Source: Sphingopyxis sp. JAI108 (GTDB taxonomy: Bacteria > Pseudomonadota > Alphaproteobacteria > Sphingomonadales > Sphingomonadaceae). Taken from it: a stretch of DNA of 64,000 nt. Every line of letters starts with the position of its first letter. Positions within the stretch are counted from its first letter, which is position 1. The stretch is from assembly GCF_013410105.1 (NCBI RefSeq), contig NZ_JACCCJ010000001.1:1984001-2048000 (forward strand), read 5' to 3'. Under the pieces are notes generated by a model. The model saw nothing but the letters and a program-made list of their open reading frames with translations. It was not told where the DNA came from and searched no databases. Position numbers and translations under genes: made by a program. This document shows positions 1 to 7,856 of the stretch, in pieces.

Positions 1-35
1 ATGGTCGTCACATCATTTCAAACGGGGATAATTTC

Positions 36-3000
36 ATGGCGCGCTTCGCTTTCGCCCTCGCGGCGACTCTGGCTTGTTCAACCTCGGTATGGGCGCAGAG
101 CGCTCCCGCTCCGGCGCCCGCCACGGATGCGAAGGAGGGCGAGTGGGACGTCAACGCCCCGCCGGGGCTCGCGACGCGCAAGGTCCAGCTATCGGTCGAC
201 GAAGGCAGCTGGATGAACGTCGACGTCGCGCCCGACGGCCGCACGATCGCGTTCGACCTGTTGGGCGATATCTATACAATGCCGATCGAAGGCGGGACGC
301 CGACACGCATCGCCGAGGGGCTGGCCTTTGAGCACCAGCCGCGCTTCTCACCCGACGGCAAGCGCATCGCCTTCGTCTCCGACCGTGCCGGCGGTGACAA
401 TATCTGGCTAATGAACCGTGACGGTAGCGACAAGCGCCAGATTTCGAAGGAGGATTTCCGTCTGCTCAACCAGCCGAGCTGGTCACCCGACGGCCAGTTC
501 CTCGTCGCCAAAAAACATTTCACGACAGGCCGCTCGCTCGGCACCGGCGAAGTGTGGATGTATCATGTGTCGGGCGGCGCCGGCGTGCCGCTGGTCAAGA
601 AGCCCAATGAGCAGCACCAGAAGGAACTGGGCGAGCCCATCTTCTCCGCCGACGGCAAGAGCGTCTTCTATACGCGCAACGTCACCCCCGGGCCGATCTT
701 CGAATATGCGCAGGACAGCAACACCGACCTCTTCCATATCGAGCGCTACAGCCTCGACGATGGAGAGGTCAGCACCGCGGCCTCGGGGCCCGGCGGCGCG
801 GTCCGGCCGACGCCATCGCCCGACGGCAAGCGTCTGGCCTTCGTGCGGCGCGAAGGCACGCAGTCCAAGCTCTATGTGAAGGACCTCGCCTCGGGCGCCG
901 AAAAGAAGGTTTATGATGCACTCGATCAGGATGTGCAGGAAACCTGGGCGGTGACCGGCGTCTACCCGAACATGGCGTGGACGCCCGACAGCCGCGACAT
1001 CGTCTTCTGGGCCGGCGGCAAGCTGCGCCGCGTGAACGGTGACGGTGGCGAGGGGCGCGTCATCCCGTTCAGCATCGGCGACGACCGGGTGATCGTCGAC
1101 GCGACGCATCCCGCGGTCGAGGTCGCACCCGACAGCTTTGCGACGCAAATGCCGCGCTGGGCCGAAGTGTCGCCCGATGGCCGCAGCGTCGTCTTTGAAA
1201 CGCTCGGCAAGCTCTGGGTCAAGCCCGCCACCGGCGGCACCGCGCGGCGGCTGACGAACGCGAAGGACGGCGCCATGGAGCTGTGGCCAAGCTGGTCGCG
1301 CGACGGCAAGTCGGTCGTGTTCGTGCGCTGGACCGACGCGGGCATGGGCGAAATCCATGTTACCGGCGCGGGCGGCGGCGCGTCGCGGAAGCTGACCGCG
1401 GCGCCCGGTCATTATGCCGAACCGCGCTTCTCGCCCGACGGCAAGACGATCGTATTCGAACGGCGCGGTAGCGGCGGGCTGACCTCGGCGCGCTGGAGCG
1501 AGGACCCCGGCGTCTATCTTGTCGCCGCGGCGGGTGGCACAGCCGAACGGATCAGCAGCGATGGCGCCAAGCCGCAATTCGGCGCGGCAAGCGACCGCGT
1601 CTTCATGGTCACGGCGGGCGGCGGCAAGAGCCAGCTCGTGAGCACCGACCTTCATGGCCAGGACAAGCGCGTCCATGCCAATGGCGAGCTCGTCAGCGAT
1701 TATGAAATCTCGCCCGACGGCCGCACGCTCGCCTTCCGGCAGAATTACGACGCCTATGTCACCCCTTTGATGCCCGGCGGACAGGATGTGGCGCTCGGCA
1801 TCAAGAGCGGGGCGCTGCCCGTAACCCGCGTTTCTGGAAGCGGCGCCGAATATATGCACTGGTCGGACGGTGGCCGCCGCCTGCATTGGAGCCGCGGCGC
1901 GACGCTGTTCAGCACCGATCTTGCCAGCCTCTTCACCAACGCCCCCGCCGATGAAAAGGCGCCGAAGTTCACCCCGCCGACCGACGGCGTGTCGCTGTCG
2001 ATGACGCAGGCGGCGGCGAAGCATAAGGGCATCGTCGTCATCACCGGCGCCAGGATCGTGACCATGGCCGACAAGGACGGCGGCGTGATCGAAAATGGCG
2101 CGATCGTCATCGACGGCGACCGCATCACCGCGGTCGGTCCGGCGGGTGCAATCACTGTTCCCGCGGGCGCGGTGACCGTCGATGCGACGGGCAAGACGAT
2201 CGTCCCCGGCTTCGTCGACGCCCACGCGCACGGGTCGCACGGCGACGACGAACTGGTGCCGCAGCAGAATTGGTCCGAAATCGTCAATCTGGCGATGGGC
2301 ACAACGACGAGCCACAACCCCTCGTCGCGCGCGTCGGAGATTTTCGTCTCGTCCGAAATGCAGCGCGCGGGTCTGATCCTCGCGCCGCGTATCTTTTCGA
2401 CCGGCGAGGTCATCTATGGCGCCAAGGCGGCGGGCGTCTATGCCGAGATCAACGGCTATGACGACGCGCTCGCACACGTCCGCCGGTTGAAGGCGCAGGG
2501 CGCGCACAGCGTCAAGAATTACAACCAGCCGCGCCGCGATCAGCGGCAGATGGTCGTAAAGGCCGCGCAGGTCGAAGGCCTGACCGTCGTGCCCGAGGGC
2601 GGCTCGCTGTTCACGCAGGACGTGACACTGATCCAGGACGGCAACTCGACGGTCGAGCACAATATCCCGCTCCACACCTTCTACAAGGACCTGGTGCAGC
2701 TGTGGGGGCAGACGCAGGTCGATTATACCCCGACCCTCGTCGTGACCTATGGCGGCCCCGCCGGCGACCCCTATTGGCGCGCGCATACGAACGTCTGGGA
2801 GCATCCGATCCTGACCCGGCATATCCCGCCGACCGAACTCGCCGCGAACAACAAGCGCCGCGTGATCGCGCCCGAGAGCGATTATGTCGACGATGATTCG
2901 GCGCGCGAGGCGGGCAAGATCGCAGCAGCGGGCCGCATGGTGTCGATCGGTGCGCACGGCCAGCAGTCGGGTCTCGGCGCGCATTGGGAAATCTGGTCGT

Positions 3001-3278
3001 TCGTGCGCGGCGGGTGGAGCAATATCGACGCGCTTCGCGCCGCGACGATCATGCCCGCAACGTCGCTGGGCTATGGCAAGGACGTCGGATCGCTCGAGGC
3101 GGGCAAGCTCGCCGACCTGCTGATTCTCGACGCCGACCCCACGCAGGACATCCGCAATACCGAGAAGATCCACCGCGTGATGCTCGGTGGGCGGCTCTAC
3201 GATCCGCTCACGATGAACGAAGCCGAGACGGGCGATCACAAGCGCGCACCCTATTGGTGGGAGGCCGACAAGCCCTGA
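36..3278 (+). CDS. Exported amidohydrolase with N-terminal TolB-like beta-propeller
   Basis: Predicted 1080-residue secreted or periplasmic hydrolase. Residues 1-20 form a signal peptide ending VWAQS. Roughly residues 45-640 carry many S-P-D-G-[KR] repeats typical of WD40-like PD40/TolB propellers. From about residue 670 there is an amidohydrolase-superfamily domain with the strand-1 metal pair H730-A-H732 and the late G-x-[LA]-x-x-G-K-x-A-D-L signature near the end. The family hydrolyses amide or peptide-like bonds with one or two metals; the substrate cannot be read from sequence. The ATG at 36 is preceded by GGGGATAATTTC, a plausible ribosome site. It stands alone, followed by a tRNA. The class is firm, the specific reaction is unknown. 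Confidence 0.85.
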   Translation: MARFAFALAATLACSTSVWAQSAPAPAPATDAKEGEWDVNAPPGLATRKVQLSVDEGSWMNVDVAPDGRTIAFDLLGDIYTMPIEGGTPTRIAEGLAFEHQPRFSPDGKRIAFVSDRAGGDNIWLMNRDGSDKRQISKEDFRLLNQPSWSPDGQFLVAKKHFTTGRSLGTGEVWMYHVSGGAGVPLVKKPNEQHQKELGEPIFSADGKSVFYTRNVTPGPIFEYAQDSNTDLFHIERYSLDDGEVSTAASGPGGAVRPTPSPDGKRLAFVRREGTQSKLYVKDLASGAEKKVYDALDQDVQETWAVTGVYPNMAWTPDSRDIVFWAGGKLRRVNGDGGEGRVIPFSIGDDRVIVDATHPAVEVAPDSFATQMPRWAEVSPDGRSVVFETLGKLWVKPATGGTARRLTNAKDGAMELWPSWSRDGKSVVFVRWTDAGMGEIHVTGAGGGASRKLTAAPGHYAEPRFSPDGKTIVFERRGSGGLTSARWSEDPGVYLVAAAGGTAERISSDGAKPQFGAASDRVFMVTAGGGKSQLVSTDLHGQDKRVHANGELVSDYEISPDGRTLAFRQNYDAYVTPLMPGGQDVALGIKSGALPVTRVSGSGAEYMHWSDGGRRLHWSRGATLFSTDLASLFTNAPADEKAPKFTPPTDGVSLSMTQAAAKHKGIVVITGARIVTMADKDGGVIENGAIVIDGDRITAVGPAGAITVPAGAVTVDATGKTIVPGFVDAHAHGSHGDDELVPQQNWSEIVNLAMGTTTSHNPSSRASEIFVSSEMQRAGLILAPRIFSTGEVIYGAKAAGVYAEINGYDDALAHVRRLKAQGAHSVKNYNQPRRDQRQMVVKAAQVEGLTVVPEGGSLFTQDVTLIQDGNSTVEHNIPLHTFYKDLVQLWGQTQVDYTPTLVVTYGGPAGDPYWRAHTNVWEHPILTRHIPPTELAANNKRRVIAPESDYVDDDSAREAGKIAAAGRMVSIGAHGQQSGLGAHWEIWSFVRGGWSNIDALRAATIMPATSLGYGKDVGSLEAGKLADLLILDADPTQDIRNTEKIHRVMLGGRLYDPLTMNEAETGDHKRAPYWWEADKP

Positions 3279-3370
3279 TCGGCGCGCCCCGCCAGCGGCG
3301 GACCCGCGAAATTGTGACGAGAGGGTTGCAAGTCTCGCGGACCGCCGCTAGGGGCGTCTCCTCTCAGCGA

Positions 3371-3460
3371 GGAGAGTTGGCTGAGTGGTCGAAAGCGTCG
3401 CACTCGAAATGCGAAGTGCCGGCAACGGTACCGAGGGTTCGAATCCCTCACTCTCCTCCA
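3371..3460 (+). tRNA. tRNA-Ser (anticodon CGA)
   Basis: A 90-nt class II tRNA with long variable arm. Acceptor GGAGAGT (3371-3377) pairs with ACTCTCC (3450-3456), followed by T and an encoded CCA (3458-3460). The anticodon loop contains ACTCGAAAT, giving CGA, which reads UCG codons. The T arm GAGGGTTCGAATCCCTC is canonical. The discriminator base here is T, not the more common G of serine tRNAs. Confidence 0.95.
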
Positions 3461-3489
3461 TTTTTCCCTGAATTCGACCATCAGGCGTG

Positions 3490-3519
3490 CAGCCGCCCCG
3501 ACCTCTGCCGGGACGGCTG
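3490..3519. terminator. Possible hairpin between tRNA-Ser and the Yip1 gene
   Basis: An 11-bp stem with one mismatch (3490-3500 against 3509-3519; CAGCCG with CGGCTG and CCCG with CGGG) and an 8-base loop lies between two convergent transcripts. There is no T-tract on either strand, so intrinsic termination is uncertain. Confidence 0.35.
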
Positions 3520-3525
3520 GGAGGA

Positions 3526-4152
3526 TCAACCCCGGATGCTGAGCAGCGACGGTGCGGTCAGCGATGCGACGACCGCACCGACGATCAGGAACAGCACTAT
3601 CGCGACGATGACGACGACCGCCGTATAGCCGAGCGCCTTGTCTTCGGGCGCCTTCATCAGCACCGGCAGGCCGAGGTAGAGAAGATAGAGCCCATAAAGG
3701 CCGAACAGCGCCCCGATCAGCCCCAGCGCGGGAACCAGGCCGAAAATCGCGCCGACCCAACCCGCCGTTCCCGAATAGGCCGCAACCTTCAGCGCCTGCA
3801 CCTGATCCTTTTGCCCGCCGAAATTCGGCGCCAGCCCGTCGATGACGAGCGCGAGGATGAAGACCGTCGCGAGCGTGAGACCGTAAGACAGAAGCGCCGA
3901 ACCCAGCGCGGTGCCGATCGGCGGATGATAGGTGACGCCAAAGGCGGTAAAACCAAAGACCTGCCCACCGATAAATTGCGCGATCGGTCCGATCGCGGCG
4001 AGCACAACGACATAGGGAACATAGATCGACTGCGTCGTCGCCGGCTCTGCCGCAATGACCGGCCACGTTTCCTTCGGCTTGAGCAGAATGTCCTTCGCGC
4101 GCTGGACGATGCCCGAAGCGGGTCCGGAGATATTGGGTGGTACGTCAGCCAT
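3526..4152 (-). CDS. Yip1-family integral membrane protein
   Basis: 208 residues. The N-terminus (about 1-35) is soluble and includes the RAKDIL-x-P-K-E-T-W segment that begins bacterial Yip1-domain proteins. It is followed by about five hydrophobic helices (near residues 40-60, 80-105, 130-155, 157-170 and 178-200). The function of bacterial Yip1 proteins is not established; they are inner-membrane proteins. The start at 4152 has GGGAGAAGCATC just upstream, a good ribosome site. It is convergent with the tRNA-Ser gene and divergent from hspQ. Confidence 0.75.
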   Translation of the reverse strand: MADVPPNISGPASGIVQRAKDILLKPKETWPVIAAEPATTQSIYVPYVVVLAAIGPIAQFIGGQVFGFTAFGVTYHPPIGTALGSALLSYGLTLATVFILALVIDGLAPNFGGQKDQVQALKVAAYSGTAGWVGAIFGLVPALGLIGALFGLYGLYLLYLGLPVLMKAPEDKALGYTAVVVIVAIVLFLIVGAVVASLTAPSLLSIRG

Positions 4153-4296
4153 GATGCTTCTCCCCTGAAGGTGCGGCCCCGCAACCCGAATGGGAAATGC
4201 ACCAGCCAGAGGAGCAGCTTAGCCCCGATGGCCAATGCATCTGTAACCCTGATCACAGCCGATTCGGCGAACCGCGGCCGACTTCAATGTAACGGA

Positions 4297-4324
4297 CTTG
4301 AAACAGGCGTAAACAGCCATAGAT
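4297..4324 (+). promoter_or_regulatory. Sigma-32 (RpoH)-like promoter of hspQ
   Basis: CTTGAAA at 4297-4303, a 13-base spacer, then CCATAGAT at 4317-4324 closely fits the heat-shock sigma consensus (CTTGAAA, 11-16 bases, CCCATNT). It sits directly before a heat-shock gene, which fits its use. The inferred transcription start falls at or within a base or two of the hspQ ATG at 4332. Confidence 0.6.
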
Positions 4325-4331
4325 TGACCAT

Positions 4332-4706
4332 ATGACACCCGAATCCTCTTCCGAGCTTCCCGCAGCCGTTACCGCCCCGCTGATCGGCCGCGCGCGCTTC
4401 GCGCCGGGCGACATCGTGCGCCACCGCATGTTCGACTTTCGCGGCGTCGTGTTCGACATCGACCCGGTCTTCGCGAACACCGACGAATGGTATGAGGCGA
4501 TCCCCGAGGAAATCCGCCCTGCGAAGGAACAGCCCTATTACCACCTGCTCGCCGAAAACGGCGATTCGTCCTATATCGCCTATGTCAGCCAGCAGAACCT
4601 CGTCGCCGACGGCGAAGGCGGACCGATCGACCATCCGCAGATCGAGGCGATGTTCGACGGACTTGACCACGGCCGCTACCGCGTCCGTGCGATCCACCGC
4701 CACTGA
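4332..4706 (+). CDS. hspQ: Heat shock protein HspQ (YccV-like)
   Basis: 124 residues, slightly longer than E. coli HspQ (105). After about 20 variable residues comes the family core: F-x-P-G-D-I-V-R-H, then F-R-G-V-V-F-D-I-D-P and W-Y-E, Q-P-Y-Y-H-L-L, Y-V-S-Q-Q-N-L. HspQ binds hemimethylated DNA in vitro and acts as a specificity-enhancing factor for Lon protease in enterobacteria; the same role here is inferred. No Shine-Dalgarno-like sequence precedes the ATG, and the heat-shock promoter places the 5' end close to the start codon, so translation may be leaderless. An internal start nearer the core cannot be excluded. Confidence 0.85.
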   Translation: MTPESSSELPAAVTAPLIGRARFAPGDIVRHRMFDFRGVVFDIDPVFANTDEWYEAIPEEIRPAKEQPYYHLLAENGDSSYIAYVSQQNLVADGEGGPIDHPQIEAMFDGLDHGRYRVRAIHRH

Positions 4707-4713
4707 GCAGACG

Positions 4714-5586
4714 TCAGGCTTTCAGCTTCCAGCCTGACGCGAGCAGGCGATAAGTGACGAGGCCGAGCAGGATATTGACCGCCACAAGCACGAGCACCGC
4801 GGTCAGCACCGGATTGGCGATCGTCGAATCGACCGTGCCGATGAAGCCGTAGCGAAAGCCCATGATCGCATAATAGACGGGATTGCCGTGCGCGATCGTT
4901 TGAAACCAGGGCGCCAGCTTGTCGACCGAATAGAAGGTGCCCGACAGCAAGGCGAGCGGCGTAACGACAAAATTGGTCACGGCGGCGGCATGATCGAACT
5001 TTTCGGCCCATACCGATGTCATCAGACCGAGGAAACCGAGCATCATCGCACCCAGAATGCCGAAAACCGCCACGGCCCACAGATGATCCGCGCCGACATG
5101 GACACCGGGCCAGAGCAGCATGGCGAGCCAGAGCGCGAATCCGACGAGGAGCGCGCGGGTGATCGCCGCGCCGACCAGCGCGATGATCAGCTCGCCGACC
5201 GCGAGCGGCGGCATCAGATAGTCGACGATCGTTCCCTGGATCTTGCCTACAAGGAGCGAAAAGCTGGAATTGGCGAAGCTGTTCTGCAGCATCGCCATCA
5301 TGATCAGGCCGGGCGCGATGAAATCGGCGAACGGTACGCCGATCACGGTGCGCCCCGCACCGCCGAGCGCGACGGTGAAAATGACAAGGAAAAGGAGCGT
5401 GGTGATTGCCGGGGCCCAGATTGTTTGGAGCTGGACCTTGAAAAACCGCCGCACCTCCTTGACATATAGCGCCTGCATACCCGGCACGTTCAGCGTGTGG
5501 ATGTGCGGAACGCCTGGTTCGGCGAAAGCCGGACCTGGGCGGATATTCGCTGAGTCGGGGTTCGAAATTTGGGGCTGGTCGTTCAT
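4714..5586 (-). CDS. ABC-2 type transporter permease
   Basis: 290 residues. A soluble N-terminus of about 35 residues is followed by six membrane helices with the ABC-2 membrane-domain pattern, including the conserved region around P-L-A-L-L-S-G-T-F-Y-S and the G-N-P-V-Y-Y segment, as in YadH/NodJ-type export permeases. These work as dimers with a separate ATPase to export drugs, polysaccharides or lipids. No ATPase gene is adjacent: the neighbours are hspQ (convergent) and gcrA (divergent). The partner must be encoded elsewhere, and the substrate is unknown. Confidence 0.85.
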   Translation of the reverse strand: MNDQPQISNPDSANIRPGPAFAEPGVPHIHTLNVPGMQALYVKEVRRFFKVQLQTIWAPAITTLLFLVIFTVALGGAGRTVIGVPFADFIAPGLIMMAMLQNSFANSSFSLLVGKIQGTIVDYLMPPLAVGELIIALVGAAITRALLVGFALWLAMLLWPGVHVGADHLWAVAVFGILGAMMLGFLGLMTSVWAEKFDHAAAVTNFVVTPLALLSGTFYSVDKLAPWFQTIAHGNPVYYAIMGFRYGFIGTVDSTIANPVLTAVLVLVAVNILLGLVTYRLLASGWKLKA

Positions 5587-5704
5587 GGCGTTCTCGCCTA
5601 TCGCCTCCCCGATCTTACCGCAAGCTGGGCCGTCACGACATCGATCCGAAAGGGTCGCGATACGGACGATATGGCCCGCGGCGTGGAATGATGAGGAATT
5701 TTAG

Positions 5705-6385
5705 ATGTCATGGACTGACGAGCGCATCGAACAGCTGCGCAGCATGTGGGAAAAAGGCCTGACCGCGAGCCAGATCGCCGACGAACTCGGCGGGGTCAGC
5801 CGCAACGCGGTGATCGGCAAGGCGCACCGCCTCGGCCTGAAATCGCGCCCCTCGCCGGTCAAGGCGACCGAAAAGGTCGCCAAGCCGGTCAAGGCAGCCG
5901 CGCCGAAGCCCGCGGCGCCCGCCGCCACCCCGCGCCCCGCGGCGCCGGTTGCACCGCGCCCCGTGGCTGCGGCGCCAAGGCCCGAACCCAAACCGGCCGC
6001 CCCCGCATCCAACGAAGACGGCGTCGAAGCCGCTCCGAAACCCGACGCGCCGCGTATCGTATCGATCGGCCCCGGCGGTTTCATTCGTCAGGGCCCCGGC
6101 GACCAGCAGGCGCCGATCCCGCCCGCGCCGCCGCGCCGGCTGGTGCCAGCGAAGCCGAGCCCCGAAATCGCCGAAAAGACGAGCCTGCTCGACCTCAACG
6201 ATCGCATCTGCCGCTGGCCGATGGGGCATCCCGGCGAGCCCGATTTCCATTTCTGCGGTGAAGCGGTGAACCCCGGCTTCCCCTATTGCGTCGAGCATTG
6301 CGGCCGCGCTTACCAGGCGCAGCTGCCGCGCGGCACGCGCCGTCCGCCCCCGCCCCCGCCCTTTGGCGGCCCCCGAGTTCGTTAA
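5705..6385 (+). CDS. gcrA: GcrA-family cell cycle regulator
   Basis: 226 residues (Caulobacter GcrA has 173). The N-terminal helix-turn-helix starts MSWTDERIEQLRSMW and contains SRNAVIGKAHRLGL, the GcrA signature. A long Ala/Pro/Lys-rich linker (about residues 50-145) is followed by the C-terminal C-R-W-P-x-G-x-P and F-C-G / Y-C-x-x-H cysteine-rich region. GcrA binds RNA polymerase sigma-70 and promotes open complex formation at promoters carrying methylated GANTC sites, together with CcrM. The longer linker explains the extra length. AGGA lies upstream of the ATG. The gene marks the window as alphaproteobacterial. Confidence 0.93.
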   Translation: MSWTDERIEQLRSMWEKGLTASQIADELGGVSRNAVIGKAHRLGLKSRPSPVKATEKVAKPVKAAAPKPAAPAATPRPAAPVAPRPVAAAPRPEPKPAAPASNEDGVEAAPKPDAPRIVSIGPGGFIRQGPGDQQAPIPPAPPRRLVPAKPSPEIAEKTSLLDLNDRICRWPMGHPGEPDFHFCGEAVNPGFPYCVEHCGRAYQAQLPRGTRRPPPPPPFGGPRVR

Positions 6386-6794
6386 GACGCGTTCGGTGAG
6401 GCCCTTCGGGCAGGATTTCGAATTTGCCCGCGCGCTCGGCCTGCAAATGGTCGAGCGCGGCGACGGGCGCTGCACGATGGCGATCGACATCGAGCCGCAT
6501 CGGCATTTCAGCCCACAGGGCGCGGCGCATGGCGGCGTCGCCTATTCGCTCGCGGATACGGCGATGGGGGGCGCTCTGACGAGCATGCTCGCCGAGGATC
6601 AGTGGTGCGCGACGCTGGAAATCAAGTTCAACTATCATGTCCGCGTCGGTGAGGGCCGACTGACCTGCGAAGCCGCGGTGCTCCACCGCGGCAAACGCGT
6701 CGCGAACATCGAGGCGCGCCTTTATCAGGACGGCCGGCTCGTCGGCAGCGCCAACGGCAATTTCGCGATCTTCGCGGCGCCGCACGCACGATAG
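6363..6794 (+). CDS. PaaI-type hotdog thioesterase
   Basis: Up to 143 residues with the hotdog-fold acyl-CoA thioesterase pattern: A-A-H-G-G-V-A-Y-S-L-A-D-T-A-M near residues 58-72, where H-G-G and the Asp line the active site, then C-A-T-L-E-I-K-F-N-Y. It hydrolyses acyl- or aryl-CoA esters; the substrate is unknown. The TTG at 6363 would overlap gcrA by 23 bases; a GTG at 6396 gives a shorter protein with no overlap. Neither has a clear ribosome site, so the start is uncertain. Co-transcription with gcrA is likely. Confidence 0.8.
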   Translation: MAAPEFVKTRSVRPFGQDFEFARALGLQMVERGDGRCTMAIDIEPHRHFSPQGAAHGGVAYSLADTAMGGALTSMLAEDQWCATLEIKFNYHVRVGEGRLTCEAAVLHRGKRVANIEARLYQDGRLVGSANGNFAIFAAPHAR

Positions 6795-6803
6795 GCAAAG
6801 GAA

Positions 6804-6831
6804 AGGCGCCGGATCGGCTGATCCGGCGCCT
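6804..6831. terminator. Bidirectional hairpin terminator
   Basis: A perfect 12-bp stem (6804-6815, AGGCGCCGGATC, with 6820-6831) closes a GGCT loop between the convergent thioesterase and porin genes. The minus-strand side runs into TTTCCTTT, the plus-strand side into TCCCTTT, so it can serve both transcripts. Confidence 0.75.
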
Positions 6832-6851
6832 CCCTTTCCGCTCCCAAGAGG

Positions 6852-7685
6852 TCAGAAGCGGTAGCTCAAAGTCCCGCGCACGCTGTGCGTCCGGAAATGC
6901 GGATCGCTGCGACGGATATCGGTCCCGCCGCCATTCAGCAGGAACGGATTGGTGTCGGGGGCCGAGCCCGCGCCGACGTTCACGACATAATCCTTGTCCT
7001 TGACGTCGGTGTACAGATATTCGAGCCCAAGCCCGATGTTGTTGGTGACCATCACCTCGGCCCCGCCGCCAACAGCATAACCCCACGCATTGGTCTTGCC
7101 GTTATCGTCAAAGCTGTTGGCGGTGTTCGTCGTGGTGAACTTGTTGTCGAGCCGGGCATAGGCGCCGCCGCCCGTGACATAGAGGAGCGCGCCGCCGCCG
7201 GGGGTGTAACCGGCACGCAGGCGGGCGTTCGCCTGATAATCCGCTTCACGGCTCATCGTGTAGCTCGCGGGGGTCGTCGAAAAGCCGCTGACGCTGTCGC
7301 GCGCGACGCTGTGGCCGCCCTCGACCACCGCGCCGACCACGAAATTGCCCATGCGCTTGTCATAACCGAGGCGGCCGAAGAATTCCGGACCGTCCTTGTC
7401 GTTGCGGCAGCCGCGATTGGCGGTGCCGGTGGCGGCGCCGTTACAAAAGCCGGGCGAGAAGGCGTCGGTGTCGCCCACGGTGTTCACCGGGTCGCCATAT
7501 GTGCCATCCTGGTCGGTATCGAAAATCAGGGTTTCGCCGCGGTCGCTTGCCTGAAGCGATGCGCCACCGCCAACCGAGATATAAGGCCCGTCGAAGTCCT
7601 GCGACGGATCACGATTGTCCTGCGCGATGGCCGGAACGGCAATCATGGAAGCCGCCGAAACGGCGAGGAGAGCTGCGAATTTCAT
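6852..7685 (-). CDS. Opacity-family outer membrane beta-barrel protein
   Basis: 277 residues. The signal peptide (about residues 1-22) ends PAIAQ. The mature protein has alternating amphipathic strands, G-G-G-A / G-Y-x-P-G-G-G patterns, the L-G-L-E-Y-L-Y-T-D strand typical of OmpA/Opa-like barrels, and a C-terminal L-S-Y-R-F ending in Phe, the BAM recognition signal. Two cysteines around residues 81 and 92 could form a loop disulfide. The start was set at 7685 because the signal peptide and a GGAG eight bases upstream fit; the reading frame stays open much further but runs antisense through parE. The role is probably structural or porin-like. Confidence 0.85.
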   Translation of the reverse strand: MKFAALLAVSAASMIAVPAIAQDNRDPSQDFDGPYISVGGGASLQASDRGETLIFDTDQDGTYGDPVNTVGDTDAFSPGFCNGAATGTANRGCRNDKDGPEFFGRLGYDKRMGNFVVGAVVEGGHSVARDSVSGFSTTPASYTMSREADYQANARLRAGYTPGGGALLYVTGGGAYARLDNKFTTTNTANSFDDNGKTNAWGYAVGGGAEVMVTNNIGLGLEYLYTDVKDKDYVVNVGAGSAPDTNPFLLNGGGTDIRRSDPHFRTHSVRGTLSYRF

Positions 7686-7700
7686 TGTTATTACTCCACT

Positions 7701-7729
7701 TTTTAATGACTTTGCAGTCGCCATCGCAA
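7701..7729 (-). promoter_or_regulatory. Candidate sigma-70 promoter of the porin gene
   Basis: On the minus strand TTGCGA (7724-7729) and TTAAAA (7701-7706) are separated by 17 bases, 16-20 bases before the start codon at 7685. A housekeeping promoter is plausible but the -10 match is moderate. Confidence 0.35.
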
Positions 7730-7856
7730 CCCGGGGGCGCCCACCAAAGTTCCTTGTCCGTCCTGAAATGCGACGAGCCGAGCCCGTGGCGGGATGCGCG
7801 AGCGTGGCGCAAAACCGCGCTTGCCAGCGCCCTTCCCCGCCCCTTATAGCCATCCT

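Noticed and set aside
483..3239. Long open frame (918 codons) antisense to the first gene
   Set aside because: It is the mirror of a strongly coded amidohydrolase in high-GC DNA, has no recognisable domain and a low-complexity Arg/Ala/Asp composition.
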